Shown: piece by piece, positions 11,988-21,375 of the stretch
Layout of the letters: every line of letters starts with the position of its first letter
How positions within the stretch are numbered: the stretch's first letter is position 1
DNA from: Anthoceros angustus
Taxonomy: Eukaryota; Streptophyta; Anthocerotopsida; Anthocerotales; Anthocerotaceae
Direction of reading: 5' to 3'
Length of the DNA stretch: 64,000 nucleotides
Assembly (NCBI GenBank): GCA_010909165.1
Contig: VJWM01000118.1
Coordinates: forward strand, 434,001-498,000
The notes under the pieces: model-generated
Told to the model about the DNA's origin: nothing
What the model saw: the letters and a program-made list of their open reading frames with translations, nothing else
The model's database searches: none
Program-made: the position numbers and the translations under genes

Positions 11988-14900
11988 ATGGGGGCAGCTT
12001 TGGTGGACCCAAGAAAGTGGTGGGTTAACTTTGATTGTAGGAAGAGCTCCCGCTGGCCACTGTGTGGGTGTACGAGGCAAATTAAGGAGAATGAACATTT
12101 CTGGATCCGGAAGGTCCTCTGGTTGAACAAGGGCTGCAAGCCAGCTTGGGTGTTTGCGAAGCTTCGAGTCTTAGGTGTGGAGATGGGTGGTTGTGCCTCC
12201 GACAGGCCTGCATTTTACGAAAGGGGCGTGACTGCTGAAACAGTGAGGAAGCTATGTGATGGGGGCCACCTCACTGAAGCTGTTGAAGCTTTGGAAGTTT
12301 TGGTGCAGAGGGACCGTTGTATTTCCAAATATTTGTTTTATACTGTCCTGAAGAAATGTGTAGTCAGGAAGGATCTGGTTCTGGGCAGGCGGGTCCATGC
12401 TTTCACGGTGAAAATGGGGTACCAGTCGGACACGTTCTTGTGCAACCATATCCTGCGGATGTATGCTTGTAGTGGCAGTTTGCAAGACGCGATGGAGGTC
12501 TTTGAGGCCGTTGTAGAACCAGATGCCTTTATGTGGTCTTCCATGATATCTGCGCATGTTAAACATGGACAAGACAAGCAGGCTGTGAAACTGTATCATC
12601 GGATGCGCAGGTCCAGTGTGAAGCCAGATGGGCATGTATTTGTGGCTGCGCTTCAGGCTTGTGCGAGGGGATCGGACTTGAAATCTGGCCAACAGGTGCA
12701 TGCTGATGTGTTGGCTAGCGGGGTTGAGCCTTGTTTGTTCGTCTGTAATGGGCTGGTGAACATGTATGCCAAGTGTGGCAGCTTGGCAGATGCTCAGAGA
12801 GTGTTTGATGGACTTGGTGAGAAGGATGCTGTGACATGGACGGCTATGATAGCTGGGTACTCCAAGCAGGGGATGGGGCAGGAAGCCCTTCGTCTCTATA
12901 CTGTCGCGCAGGAGGAGGGCTTAGCGGTACCTGATTCTGTGACGTTCGTGTGCCTCCTGCAGGCATGTGCAAGTGTGGGGAGTGTGGCGTTGGAGCAGGG
13001 GAGGCAGCTTCATGTGCAAATTGAACGTCAAGGGTATCAAGGTGATGTGTTTGTAGCCAACAGTTTGGTTAACATGTATGCAAAATGTGGCAGCTTGGAG
13101 GATGCTCAACGGGTGTTTGCTGGACTTGGTGAAAAAAATGTTGTGATGTGGACTGCGATGATAGCAGGCTATTCCCAGCAGGGCATGGGACAGGAAGCCC
13201 TTCGTCTGTATGGTTGTATGCAAGAGGAAGGCGTGTCTGTACCCAATTCCGTGACTTTCGTGTGCCTTCTGCAGGCATGTGCAAGTGTGGGCACCCTGGC
13301 GTTGGAGACGGGGAAGCAGCTTCATGCGGAGATCAGAGAGCGAGGACATGAAGGTGATGTTTTTGTAGCGAACAGTTTGGTGAACATGTATGCAAAGTGT
13401 GGTAGCTTGCAGGACGCTGAGAGTGTATTTGAAGGTCTTGCTCAGAGAGATGTGGTGACTTGGAATGCCATGATAGCAGGATATTCCCAGCAGGGTATGG
13501 GGCAGGAGGCCCTCCGTCTCTTTAGTGTTATGCAAGAAGAGGGCACCGCTTTACCAGATTCTGTGACATTTGTGTCTCTTCTACAAGCATGTGCAAGTGT
13601 GGGCGCCCCAGCGTTGGATATGGGAAAGCATCTTCATGTGCAAATCAGAGAGCAAGGGCATCAAGCTGATGAGTTTGTAGCCTCCAGCTTGGTGAATATG
13701 TACGCAAAGTGTGGCAGCTTGGCGGATGCTCAAGGATTATTTGACGGACTTGGTAAAAAAGATGTGGTGACTTGGACTGCCATGATCACAGGGTATTCAC
13801 AGCAGGGTATGGGGCAGGAAGCCCTTCATCTTCACATTGCAATGCAGGAAGAAGGCATAGCCATACCTGATTCCGTGACATTTTTGTGCCTCCTGCAGGC
13901 ATGTGCAAGTGTGGGCACACCGGCATTGGAGAAGGGGAAGCAGCTTCATGCACAAATTAATCAACGAGGATGGCAGGCTGATGTGCTTCTAGCCAACAGT
14001 TTAGTGAACATGTATGCAAAGTGTGGCAGCTTGGAAGATGCGAAGAGAGTGTTTGACGGACTTGGTCAGAAAGATGTGGTTTCGTGGACTGCCATGATAG
14101 CAGGCTATTCCAAGCTGGGCATGGGGCAGGAAGCCCTTCAACTGCACTGTGCTATGCAAGAAGAGGGCATGGCTGTCCCCGATTCCGTGACATTTGTGTG
14201 CCTCCTGCAGGCGTGTGTAAGTATGGGAACGTTGGCATTGGATAAAGGGAAGCACCTTCATGTGCAAATCAAGGAACGAGGACATCTGGCGGATGTGCTG
14301 GTAGCCAATAGTTTGGTGAACATGTATGCGAAGTGTGGTAGCTTGGAAGTCGCACAGAGAATATTTGACGGACTTGGTCAAAAAGATGTGGTCTCATGGA
14401 CTGTCATGATAGCTGGCTACACACACCAGAATATGGGGCAGGAAGCCCTTCGTCTCTACAGTGCTATGCAGGAAGAAGGGATAGCTGTCCCGGATTCAGT
14501 GACATTTGTGTGCCTTCTACAGGCATGTGCAGACGTGGCAGCTTTGTATGTAGGGCGGCAGCTGCACTCACAGATTGTGGAACAAGGGCTTCAAGCTGAT
14601 GTGTTTGTCGCCAGCAGTCTGATTAACATGTATGGGAAGTCTGGGAGCATGGTTGACGCACAGCAGGTGTTTGATTCCTGGCCCCAAAGAAACATCGTCA
14701 TCTGGAATGCACTGATTGCAGGCTACACCTCTCAAGGAGACAGTGAAGTGGTATTTGACTTGGTCCAGAGAATGAAAAAGTATGGCCTACGGCCAGATGA
14801 CATCACATTCCTCAGTGTGCTAACAGTGTGCAGCCATGCAGGTCTGGTGGACAAGGGGCGAGAGTATTTTGAGGCTATGAGCAGACACTACGGCATCCCT

Positions 14901-15284
14901 CCTGCGGAGAACCACTACGCCTGCATGTTGGATCTCCTGGGTCGTGCGGGACGATTGGATGAGGCATTACATCTAGTCAGGACAATGCCTGTATTGCCTA
15001 ATGCTGCAGTTTGGCGCACACTGTTGGGTGCCTGCCGAAAGTGGAGCAACGTGGAGGTGGGATGCCTTGCTTTCAATGAAGCAGTGAAGCTAGACAGTAA
15101 AGATGCCGCAGCATACGTGTTGATGTTCAGCATATACAATGGTGCCCAGATGTGGGAGCTTGCGCAAAAGATGCAGGCGAGGAGAACAAGAATCCGTGCT
15201 TGGAAGCAGCCAGGTCAGAGCTGGTGGACGGACAAGGACGGAGTGGTGCATAGTTTTTTGGTTGGAGATGAGAAGCCAAAATGA
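11988..15284 (+). CDS. Pentatricopeptide repeat protein, PLS class with E motifs (no DYW domain)
   Basis: This is one uninterrupted frame of 1,098 codons, intronless as is common for plant PPR genes. PLS-class PPR proteins bind organellar RNA one base per repeat and mostly direct C-to-U editing in plastids or mitochondria. The first in-frame ATG is at 11,988, but PPR-like sequence only begins near residue 75, so the ATG at 12,183 (residue 66, MGGCASDRPAFY) is an alternative start. Repeat modules run from about residue 80 to 1,010, marked by MYAKCGSL-type motifs at residues 259, 363, 467, 571, 675 and 779 and a variant MYGKSGS at 881. The C-terminus holds E1/E2 motifs (VWRTLLGACRKWSNVEVG, then VHSFLVGDEKPK) and stops there. 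The DYW deaminase domain is absent, so an editing role would need a partner supplied in trans. The middle six modules are near-identical 312-bp units. Confidence 0.9.
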   Translation: MGAALVDPRKWWVNFDCRKSSRWPLCGCTRQIKENEHFWIRKVLWLNKGCKPAWVFAKLRVLGVEMGGCASDRPAFYERGVTAETVRKLCDGGHLTEAVEALEVLVQRDRCISKYLFYTVLKKCVVRKDLVLGRRVHAFTVKMGYQSDTFLCNHILRMYACSGSLQDAMEVFEAVVEPDAFMWSSMISAHVKHGQDKQAVKLYHRMRRSSVKPDGHVFVAALQACARGSDLKSGQQVHADVLASGVEPCLFVCNGLVNMYAKCGSLADAQRVFDGLGEKDAVTWTAMIAGYSKQGMGQEALRLYTVAQEEGLAVPDSVTFVCLLQACASVGSVALEQGRQLHVQIERQGYQGDVFVANSLVNMYAKCGSLEDAQRVFAGLGEKNVVMWTAMIAGYSQQGMGQEALRLYGCMQEEGVSVPNSVTFVCLLQACASVGTLALETGKQLHAEIRERGHEGDVFVANSLVNMYAKCGSLQDAESVFEGLAQRDVVTWNAMIAGYSQQGMGQEALRLFSVMQEEGTALPDSVTFVSLLQACASVGAPALDMGKHLHVQIREQGHQADEFVASSLVNMYAKCGSLADAQGLFDGLGKKDVVTWTAMITGYSQQGMGQEALHLHIAMQEEGIAIPDSVTFLCLLQACASVGTPALEKGKQLHAQINQRGWQADVLLANSLVNMYAKCGSLEDAKRVFDGLGQKDVVSWTAMIAGYSKLGMGQEALQLHCAMQEEGMAVPDSVTFVCLLQACVSMGTLALDKGKHLHVQIKERGHLADVLVANSLVNMYAKCGSLEVAQRIFDGLGQKDVVSWTVMIAGYTHQNMGQEALRLYSAMQEEGIAVPDSVTFVCLLQACADVAALYVGRQLHSQIVEQGLQADVFVASSLINMYGKSGSMVDAQQVFDSWPQRNIVIWNALIAGYTSQGDSEVVFDLVQRMKKYGLRPDDITFLSVLTVCSHAGLVDKGREYFEAMSRHYGIPPAENHYACMLDLLGRAGRLDEALHLVRTMPVLPNAAVWRTLLGACRKWSNVEVGCLAFNEAVKLDSKDAAAYVLMFSIYNGAQMWELAQKMQARRTRIRAWKQPGQSWWTDKDGVVHSFLVGDEKPK
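12762..14633 (+). repeat. Six tandem 312-bp coding repeats within the PPR gene
   Basis: The codons for MYAKCG or its equivalent lie at 12,762, 13,074, 13,386, 13,698, 14,010 and 14,322, exactly 312 bases (104 codons) apart. The next, diverged module is 306 bases on, at 14,628. Each unit codes for a P-L-S triplet (WTAMIAGYSQQGMGQEAL, then SVTFVCLLQACASVG, then a GKQLHxQI segment). Within this array there is no frameshift or stop. Confidence 0.95.
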
Positions 15285-15386
15285 GAAAAACTCTCCCCCT
15301 TATATGGACTTTTCAAATTCAGCTACATATTCAGCTTCATCTGTCATTTCCTTCCACACTTGTACTCTGGTTGCCAGGATTTCCCA

Positions 15387-15433
15387 TGGAAGCAGCCAGG
15401 TCAGAGCCGGTTGACATGCAAGGACGGGAGCGG
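15387..15433 (+). repeat. Decayed duplicate of the PPR gene 3' end
   Basis: The segment GGAAGCAGCCAGGTCAGAGC at 15,208 (the end of the PPR coding region) recurs at about 15,388, followed by a decayed match to the next bases (GACATGCAAGGACGGGAGCGGCACATAGT against the coding copy). It lies about 100 bases beyond the stop codon and probably derives from a paralogous PPR gene or an unequal exchange. Confidence 0.7.
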
Positions 15434-15618
15434 CACATAGTCGTCCTTATTGATTAGAACTAGAGTTATATTGATGTAAGTCGTTAAGAAATATATCAGT
15501 TAGAGGTAGAGTTATCTTAACAACTCTATTATTTAGTATTATAATGTTAGGTGGACTATAAGTTGGATGTTATTTAGTGTTATTGTGGGCGGCCTATAAT
15601 TTTAATATTAGACTAAGA

Positions 15619-15677
15619 TTACCCTCACCATACCTTTGAATCAATGGGGCATCGATTCAAAGGTATGGTGAGGGTAA
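15619..15677. repeat. 24-bp perfect inverted repeat with 11-base loop
   Basis: The left arm TTACCCTCACCATACCTTTG (then AATC) at 15,619-15,642 and its reverse complement at 15,654-15,677 flank an 11-base loop (AATGGGGCATC). It lies in the intergenic space after the PPR gene. It could be a transposon footprint or a small foldback element. Confidence 0.9.
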
Positions 15678-15716
15678 GGTCGATATGTTCTTCTTGGTCC
15701 CTCTCGTACTTCACAG

Positions 15717-16070
15717 CATATTTCCGACAACGGGTCTCAATTGCCCTTCATTTCCGACAACGGGTCTCAATTGCCCTTCAACGGGCGCTCTCAACGGCGA
15801 TCCTCCACAAGGCGGCGACAGTAGGTGACGCATCTTCCTCTACCTCCGTGGTTTGAAGGCCTCTACCTCCGTGGTTTGCAGGCCGTTTATTCTTCCTACA
15901 TATGACATTGTGGGTGCAGTAGGTGACTTTAGACCTCCGTGGTTTGCAGGCCGTTTATTCTTCCTACATATGACATTGTGGGTGCAGTAGGTGACTTTAA
16001 ACCTCCGTGGTTTGCAGGCCGTTTATTCTTCCTACATATGACATTGTGGGTGCAGTAGTTGACTTTAGGT
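15717..16070 (+). repeat. Two short tandem arrays downstream of the PPR gene
   Basis: First, a unit of about 30 bp containing TTTCCGACAACGGGTCTCAA occurs twice at about 15,721-15,780. Second, a 68-bp unit starting ACCTCCGTGGTTTGCAGGCC occurs three times at 15,865, 15,933 and 16,001, with a partial copy before it at 15,842. The copies are nearly identical. The sequence from 16,070 to 16,715 is AT-rich and appears non-coding. Confidence 0.9.
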
Positions 16071-16715
16071 AGAGAGCTCAGTTGCTCCTCTTCACCTCGA
16101 CCCCCTGGTCCCCTTTGGTTGTCCCCCTCCTGGATGGGCTTTTCCCATCATTTTTTCACCTCAATAAAATCCCTGTTCTGAGGTGTTTTGAAGTGTAATA
16201 TTTTTTCGCACTAAGAGATCACAAGGCTTAATCTTGTGCTAAATTCTATGGGATTTGATGTTAGTTAAGAGGCTGATGTACTATATGAGATGATAAGGAG
16301 AGCCCAGCCATCAGAGGGCATAAAAGGGAGATTGGCAAGGGTCCCGGTAAAAAAAGCAACTAAACTTCATCTTTATAATTACGTATTGCGCCGACTGATG
16401 TGCTTCCATTGAATGTAAAGCCTTAATGAATGAATTAAATATATTATATATTTTAATAAGTTTTCACTACAATTAAATTTAAATATAATTTTTTTAAATC
16501 CCTTTTTTTAATATTGTGCTCGAGAATTGAGACAATGACAGCGAAAATGGAGACAACTAAAGGCTATATATGTGTGTGCTTGGTAATGTATTTTACAACA
16601 ACAACAAAGGTACAATAATATTGTACAAGATCTCTAACTATTATTTTTCTTTGTGAGTCTTTCTTTTGTTCCATTACGCTAAAGTGTGGTTGATATATTA
16701 TTTGTTAGGTTTGGA

Positions 16716-18000
16716 ATGATGGCAAATTTTAACCAAAACATCTTGGTTTCCTTCATCCTCCTTATATTGGGATGTAACTTCTTCGAATTTGGATATTCAC
16801 AGGTTTTGAACATTTGTCTCTTGCAAGATTTGTTAGCTAACTTGGGGCTATTTGATAGAATTAGTTGGTTTGATTTTTTGCATTAATATGTTTGTAGAAT
16901 CCATTGCCTCAAATTGTTCTCGTTCATGGAATGGGTCATGGAGCGTGGGCTTGGTTTGAGGTAGCAAACCTTCTTGAAAAACAAGGTTACATTGCGAAAT
17001 CCATCGATCTTACCTCACATGGCATAGATAAAGCAATAGCAGCAGATGTCACTACACTCGACGAGTATACAAAACCGTTAATTGATCACTTGAATACAAT
17101 TGATGGAACAACTAAGGTAAACTTGGTGATGTATTTATATTCATTATATTGATATTTGTCTTGTATATGTTCATTGATCAAAGTTTTTTTCTTTTTACGT
17201 GTCAGGTTATGCTTGTTGGACATAGTCTTGGTGGAGGTTCAATTTCTTATGCTGCTGAAAAGTTTCCCACAAAGGTACATAACATGATTTTCCTTGCTGG
17301 AATCATGCCAAAAGATGGACAGAGCTACTTTGACTCATTTCCGGCAACGGTAAGTGTATTTGTATGTTATTCTTTTTAATGTTATATCATTAAAAAAATT
17401 GATGTGCGTAATTCATGTAGTTAATTTACAAATACTTAATTGATCTAGTAGAAATTTGAAAAGTTTCATTGTCATGTGAAATCCTAACTGTTGTTGTCTC
17501 CTGAATGTGTTAGCTTTTTCCAAGACTTTCAGGAGCTGGGTACTTAATTGTCAACAATGATGCTAATGGAAGCCCTATATCTGTGTCAGTGAATGCCGAT
17601 AAAATTGGGGAATTCTTTTATAACAAATGTCTTCCAGAGGTACATCACCATCATGGGTCACACTTGTACCTAAATTATGCACAAATCTCATGTGATGTTT
17701 ACTAATCCATTGTTTTTTCTTGAAATTCAGTATATTATTCTAGGACAATCGCTTCTTGTCCCAACTCCCTACAATCCTGCAACCGAGAAGTTGACTTTAA
17801 CGGCAGCAAATTATGGAAGCATTCCGAGATATTATATTCGTACATCAGATGATTTGGGGATAAACTCAGGGGATCAAGATACCATTATTGCTGCAAATCC
17901 GCCAACTGAAACCAGTTTTTTAGATAATAGTGATCATGCAGCATATTTTTCGAATCCATCTGGTTTAGCATCTCTCATCATTGGATTTGCTGCTAAGTAG
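16716..18000 (+). CDS. Secreted alpha/beta hydrolase of the methylesterase / hydroxynitrile-lyase-like family
   Basis: Five exons join in frame into 281 residues: 16,716-16,802, 16,898-17,116, 17,206-17,349, 17,514-17,639 and 17,731-18,000, all with GT..AG introns of 89-164 bases. Exon 1 encodes a hydrophobic N-terminus (ILVSFILLILGCNFFEFGYS) typical of a signal peptide, ending at the first splice site; ATGs occur at both 16,716 and 16,719. The mature part begins with the oxyanion strand-turn (IVLVHGMGHGAWAW). The nucleophile elbow is GHSLGG with Ser109. The likely acid is Asp232 or Asp233 (YYIRTSDDLGIN) and the likely base is His261 (SDHAAYFSNP). Relatives hydrolyse small esters such as methyl salicylate or methyl jasmonate, and some are plain bacterial-type hydrolases; the substrate cannot be told here. 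The intact triad and clean splice sites suggest a functional gene. Confidence 0.85.
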
Positions 18001-19165
18001 AGTGTGCTATAAACATGTGTAGTGTCTTATGATAGTCTAAAGTTTGATGTGTACAAGGAAATTTTCTATCAATATTAGACTACAAATGATTTTGGACATA
18101 GTTTAATGATAACGATCAAAAATATCTTTGATTCTAGCCAATGATTTTCATGTGTTTCTACGGAATATACGTCTATAAGAGGCATATTAGACGGGTTGTG
18201 ATTTACTTCCATATGTGTTGTCTTTTGTAGGAAATAAAATATTTCGATATAGAAACTTGACCATGTCAGTTTGTTATGCACCTTCGTTAAGCTTATTTTG
18301 TTCCGAAGTGATTCAATCCTGCAAATCTGTGAATGAACTCACGAGGCTATGGATTGGTTGATAAAAGGTCTAAACAACACTTTACTTTGGTCTGGGTTCA
18401 TATAGAGCTGGACGTTTCAACAAAGTTTGTCGCAAATCAAATCTCAAAACCGTGTTCGTTTGCTATTTTCACCTATACGTATGGTTTATTGTTTTTCACC
18501 TAAATAATAATAAATTCAAATTCAATCCTCTCTTCAGGAGTAACATAGCAGCAAGAAGTTCATTGGAACTCGTGATTACTCTGGCCCTTGGTGGCCTGCC
18601 TTTGTTTTGAAGCCCTTTGGGGCAGCTTGATATATGATCTATGTTATCTCTCCCACAAAAAAAGCCGCTATTGTGAGTTCTCAAGCCCTTCCCCTCCGAG
18701 CGGCCTGATATCGATGGGGTCCTCTACATTACATGGAATGTAAATACCGATCAATTTCACCAAAAAAACAAATTCTGATCCACGTGGACACGAGGTCCTG
18801 CCTGGTTTGCTATGCATAGGCAGCCAGATTGCCGAGTGCACTCAAGGGTACACTCCAGGCATCGAAGCGGATTGGTATTGCCCGTTTTCTGGCAAAGTCG
18901 CATCTGAAGGCCTGCCCTCTTCTGCAGTGTGAGGAGAGGATCCATCGGAGTTGCAGAGGTGCCGGGGATTAGGGCACAGGTTTGTTGCTCCCGAATCGGC
19001 ATGTGCGATTTTCATCTGTTTGCTGCCTATGCAGTCTTGAGCTGTTTGGCTAGCTTGTAAGGTAGATATCAGGATTGAAGCCTTTACAGCTTTTGCATTG
19101 GGTTGTGGAGAAGTTGCACAAATCAGGGTTTGGGGTCCGGGAAAAGGAACAGGAACAGGAACAGG
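18001..19165. other. Intergenic stretch between hydrolase and LYR gene
   Basis: This is AT-rich to about 18,500, then mixed. Short open frames on both strands (for example minus 18,496-18,684) have no recognisable features. No RNA gene or repeat was seen. Confidence 0.5.
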
Positions 19166-19592
19166 ATGAAGCGTGCGTTGAAGGCATACAGGAGAGTGCT
19201 GCGGTTGGCGCGACTGCTGCCCCGCGAGTCCCGCGGGTACTACCAGACTTATGCCAGGGAGAATTTTGTCAACTACCGAGACGAGACGGATGCTCAGGTT
19301 GTGCGAGACCTGCTCCGCCGGACTTACGATCAAACCATCTGGGTGTTGAACAAGGTATCGGCAATCACCAGTTTCTTTCCGTTGAAGCTGTTTCGACTTC
19401 AAAAGTTTCGTCTGCTCTCGGTTTTGGGTGCGGATGGGTGCTTGTCGTTCTTTCATCCAGTAGTGAGCTGACTCAACTTGAAAAACTTCTGTCACGTTTC
19501 GGCTCTTGTGATCGAGGATGCGTTTCTGTTGCTTGCAGTATGTCGCGGGCAACGCAGCAGAGGATTTGAAGCAAATATGCTATCAAGAGTAG
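19166..19592 (+). CDS. LYR-motif protein (LYRM9-like, mitochondrial)
   Basis: A small two-exon gene: exon 1 is 19,166-19,354 (63 codons) and exon 2 is 19,539-19,592 (17 codons plus stop), with a GT..AG intron of 184 bases, giving 80 residues. It starts MKRALKAYRRVLRLARLLP; the L-x-R pattern after the first helix and the later segment YARENFVNYRDE are hallmarks of the short LYR proteins, and the exon 2 end (NAAEDLKQICYQE) matches the usual C-terminus. LYR proteins are small helical factors that bind the mitochondrial acyl carrier protein and help assemble respiratory complexes or Fe-S clusters. The role of the LYRM9 branch is little known. The start was chosen because it opens the LYR helix directly; the more upstream in-frame ATG at 19,103 adds a low-complexity segment (GSGKRNRNRNR). 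Confidence 0.85.
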
Positions 19593-21375
19593 GAAGGGGC
19601 ATCACGTGATTTGATGCCCTTCTCACTTCAAATTAGGATGGCCGTGTCAATATGGAGCACCTTTTGCCTCGGTATTTCTCTCTGCACGTTCATCTTCCAC
19701 TAGCATACGTCGTCCAGCATCAGCATTCTTCGGTACGAGGGCTCTGCGTGACGTTGATGTCTGTTGTGACTACTGAACAATGTACGTTCCTCTCGTTGTG
19801 GTTTGTGCAGGACTGAAACGTTTTGGTTACCTTTGGCCAGAGTTCCCTGGTCTGTGAACATAGTGCCTGTGCTAAGCAATTTCCGGGTGGCAGTCCATCG
19901 TTACCAAGCTGTAGTTCCTGTCTCTCGGACTGCATACCTTTCAGCCCCACAAATCTGCCAAGAGAAAGCCTCGCTGCCTTCACCACGTCAGTCATTAAGC
20001 ACAGGACGTATCGGCAGTTTGGCAGACAGGAGCTAACAGAGCCACCGAACCACTTGATGCTCATTCCTGCTGCACCAGGTATCTTTGTCTCTGGTGTGTG
20101 ATATCTTCAAGTCCAGTTGAGAGTTTCGTGGCATTGAACCAGGGGTGTCCTGAACGTGACTGTTCCGTGAACAAGTGGGATGCCCGCCTTGGTTGCTCAC
20201 CCAGCTCCAACACTGCATGTGACAGTAGTATTGGGGTTGCCATGGTCGGCATACATGCTTGTCACGCTGTTTCTGACTCCTCTGCAACCCGTCTGCACGA
20301 ACAACTTTCCAGGAGAGAAACAGGAGTTTGGAGGGGGCACGGCACTGTGTGGTCGGCCCCGGACCAAAACAGGGAGGGATATGATTCCGATTCCCACACA
20401 TCTACATACTGTACATGCGTAATAGGCAGCCAAATATACAGCCTTGATCAGGAGTCTCATCTCTCGAGGAGCCTTCCATATCTCATTCCGATGAGAAGGA
20501 TACCAGTCTGGTTGTTGTATTGAACATGTATTAAACGGTGGTACGTCGCTCTTCACCCTCAGCAGCTGGGTGAAGCGTGATTCTCCAAAAATGTGAAAAG
20601 TATTGCACATGCCCCAAGGCCATTGTCCACAGACTTCACGGCAGTTGCAAACTTGCAGCCCGAAGTGGAAACAGGTGGCGACTGCGTCAGCAGATGAAGA
20701 ATTCTTCAATCCTTGGTGTGACCTTTCCTTTATATGTGGGTCCGGCCATGTTTATATTTGGGGACGCCGAGAACGGCCACGATGTTGCCGGCCGGCTTCT
20801 CGCCGAGTACCGCCTACATTCTTTTGTATCGGCCAATCTTGCTTGAACAGCCATCAGCCTGGCTCGATCCAGAGGAACGAGCAGCTGGGTGATCACAATG
20901 CCGACACTGTGAAACTGACTGCGCCAATCAACTGCACTTCCCCTGCTCCTGCTTTGCACTGTGCCTCAGCAGTTGGGTGTATCAAATCAGCAGCGGAAAA
21001 TTCGAAGATGTTTCTGAGCATTGGAGTGAGATTTGCGCAACGCCCTGGCGGTGCTGGAACCTTCTTTTGCGGGACGCCGGGAGCTGCTCAATCGCAGCAC
21101 TGGCCAGTGGCTGAAAATGTTGATCCGTGGAGTGAGTGGTGAGAAATTTTTGGGTTGTAGGGGATTCGGGGTGGGGAGTCCCTTATCTACCTTTCCGCAG
21201 CCATGGAGTCTCCTCTGCTGGGAATTTTGAGTTGGGCTGGGGAGAAGGGGTTGCACCTGTAATCCGTTCTCAAGCAAAGGGGAACTGTGGGATGACGCTT
21301 TCCTGTGCATTATCACTGGATTTGCCTGGACGGAGTTGGTAAAGGCGAAGGCGGAAGCTGCTGGGTTGCCTTGAA
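19593..21375. other. Region between the LYR gene and the channel gene
   Basis: 1.8 kb without a gene I can recognise. Long open frames exist on both strands (for example minus 20,987-21,667 and plus 20,603-21,142), but they overlap each other and the channel's first exon and show no domain or codon pattern. It probably contains the channel's promoter and 5' untranslated region, perhaps with a leader intron. Confidence 0.45.

Noticed and set aside
12252-14381. Long minus-strand ORFs (up to 204 codons) at 12,252-12,701, 12,921-13,535 and 14,001-14,381
   Set aside because: They lie antisense to the PPR cassettes and repeat with the 312-bp period; they are shadows of the coding strand.
21033-21132. 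Possible extra upstream exon of the channel (NALAVLEPSFAGRRELLNRS)
   Set aside because: An in-frame TGA lies just upstream, no match to known channel N-termini is seen, and the ATG at 21,376 already gives a normal N-terminus.
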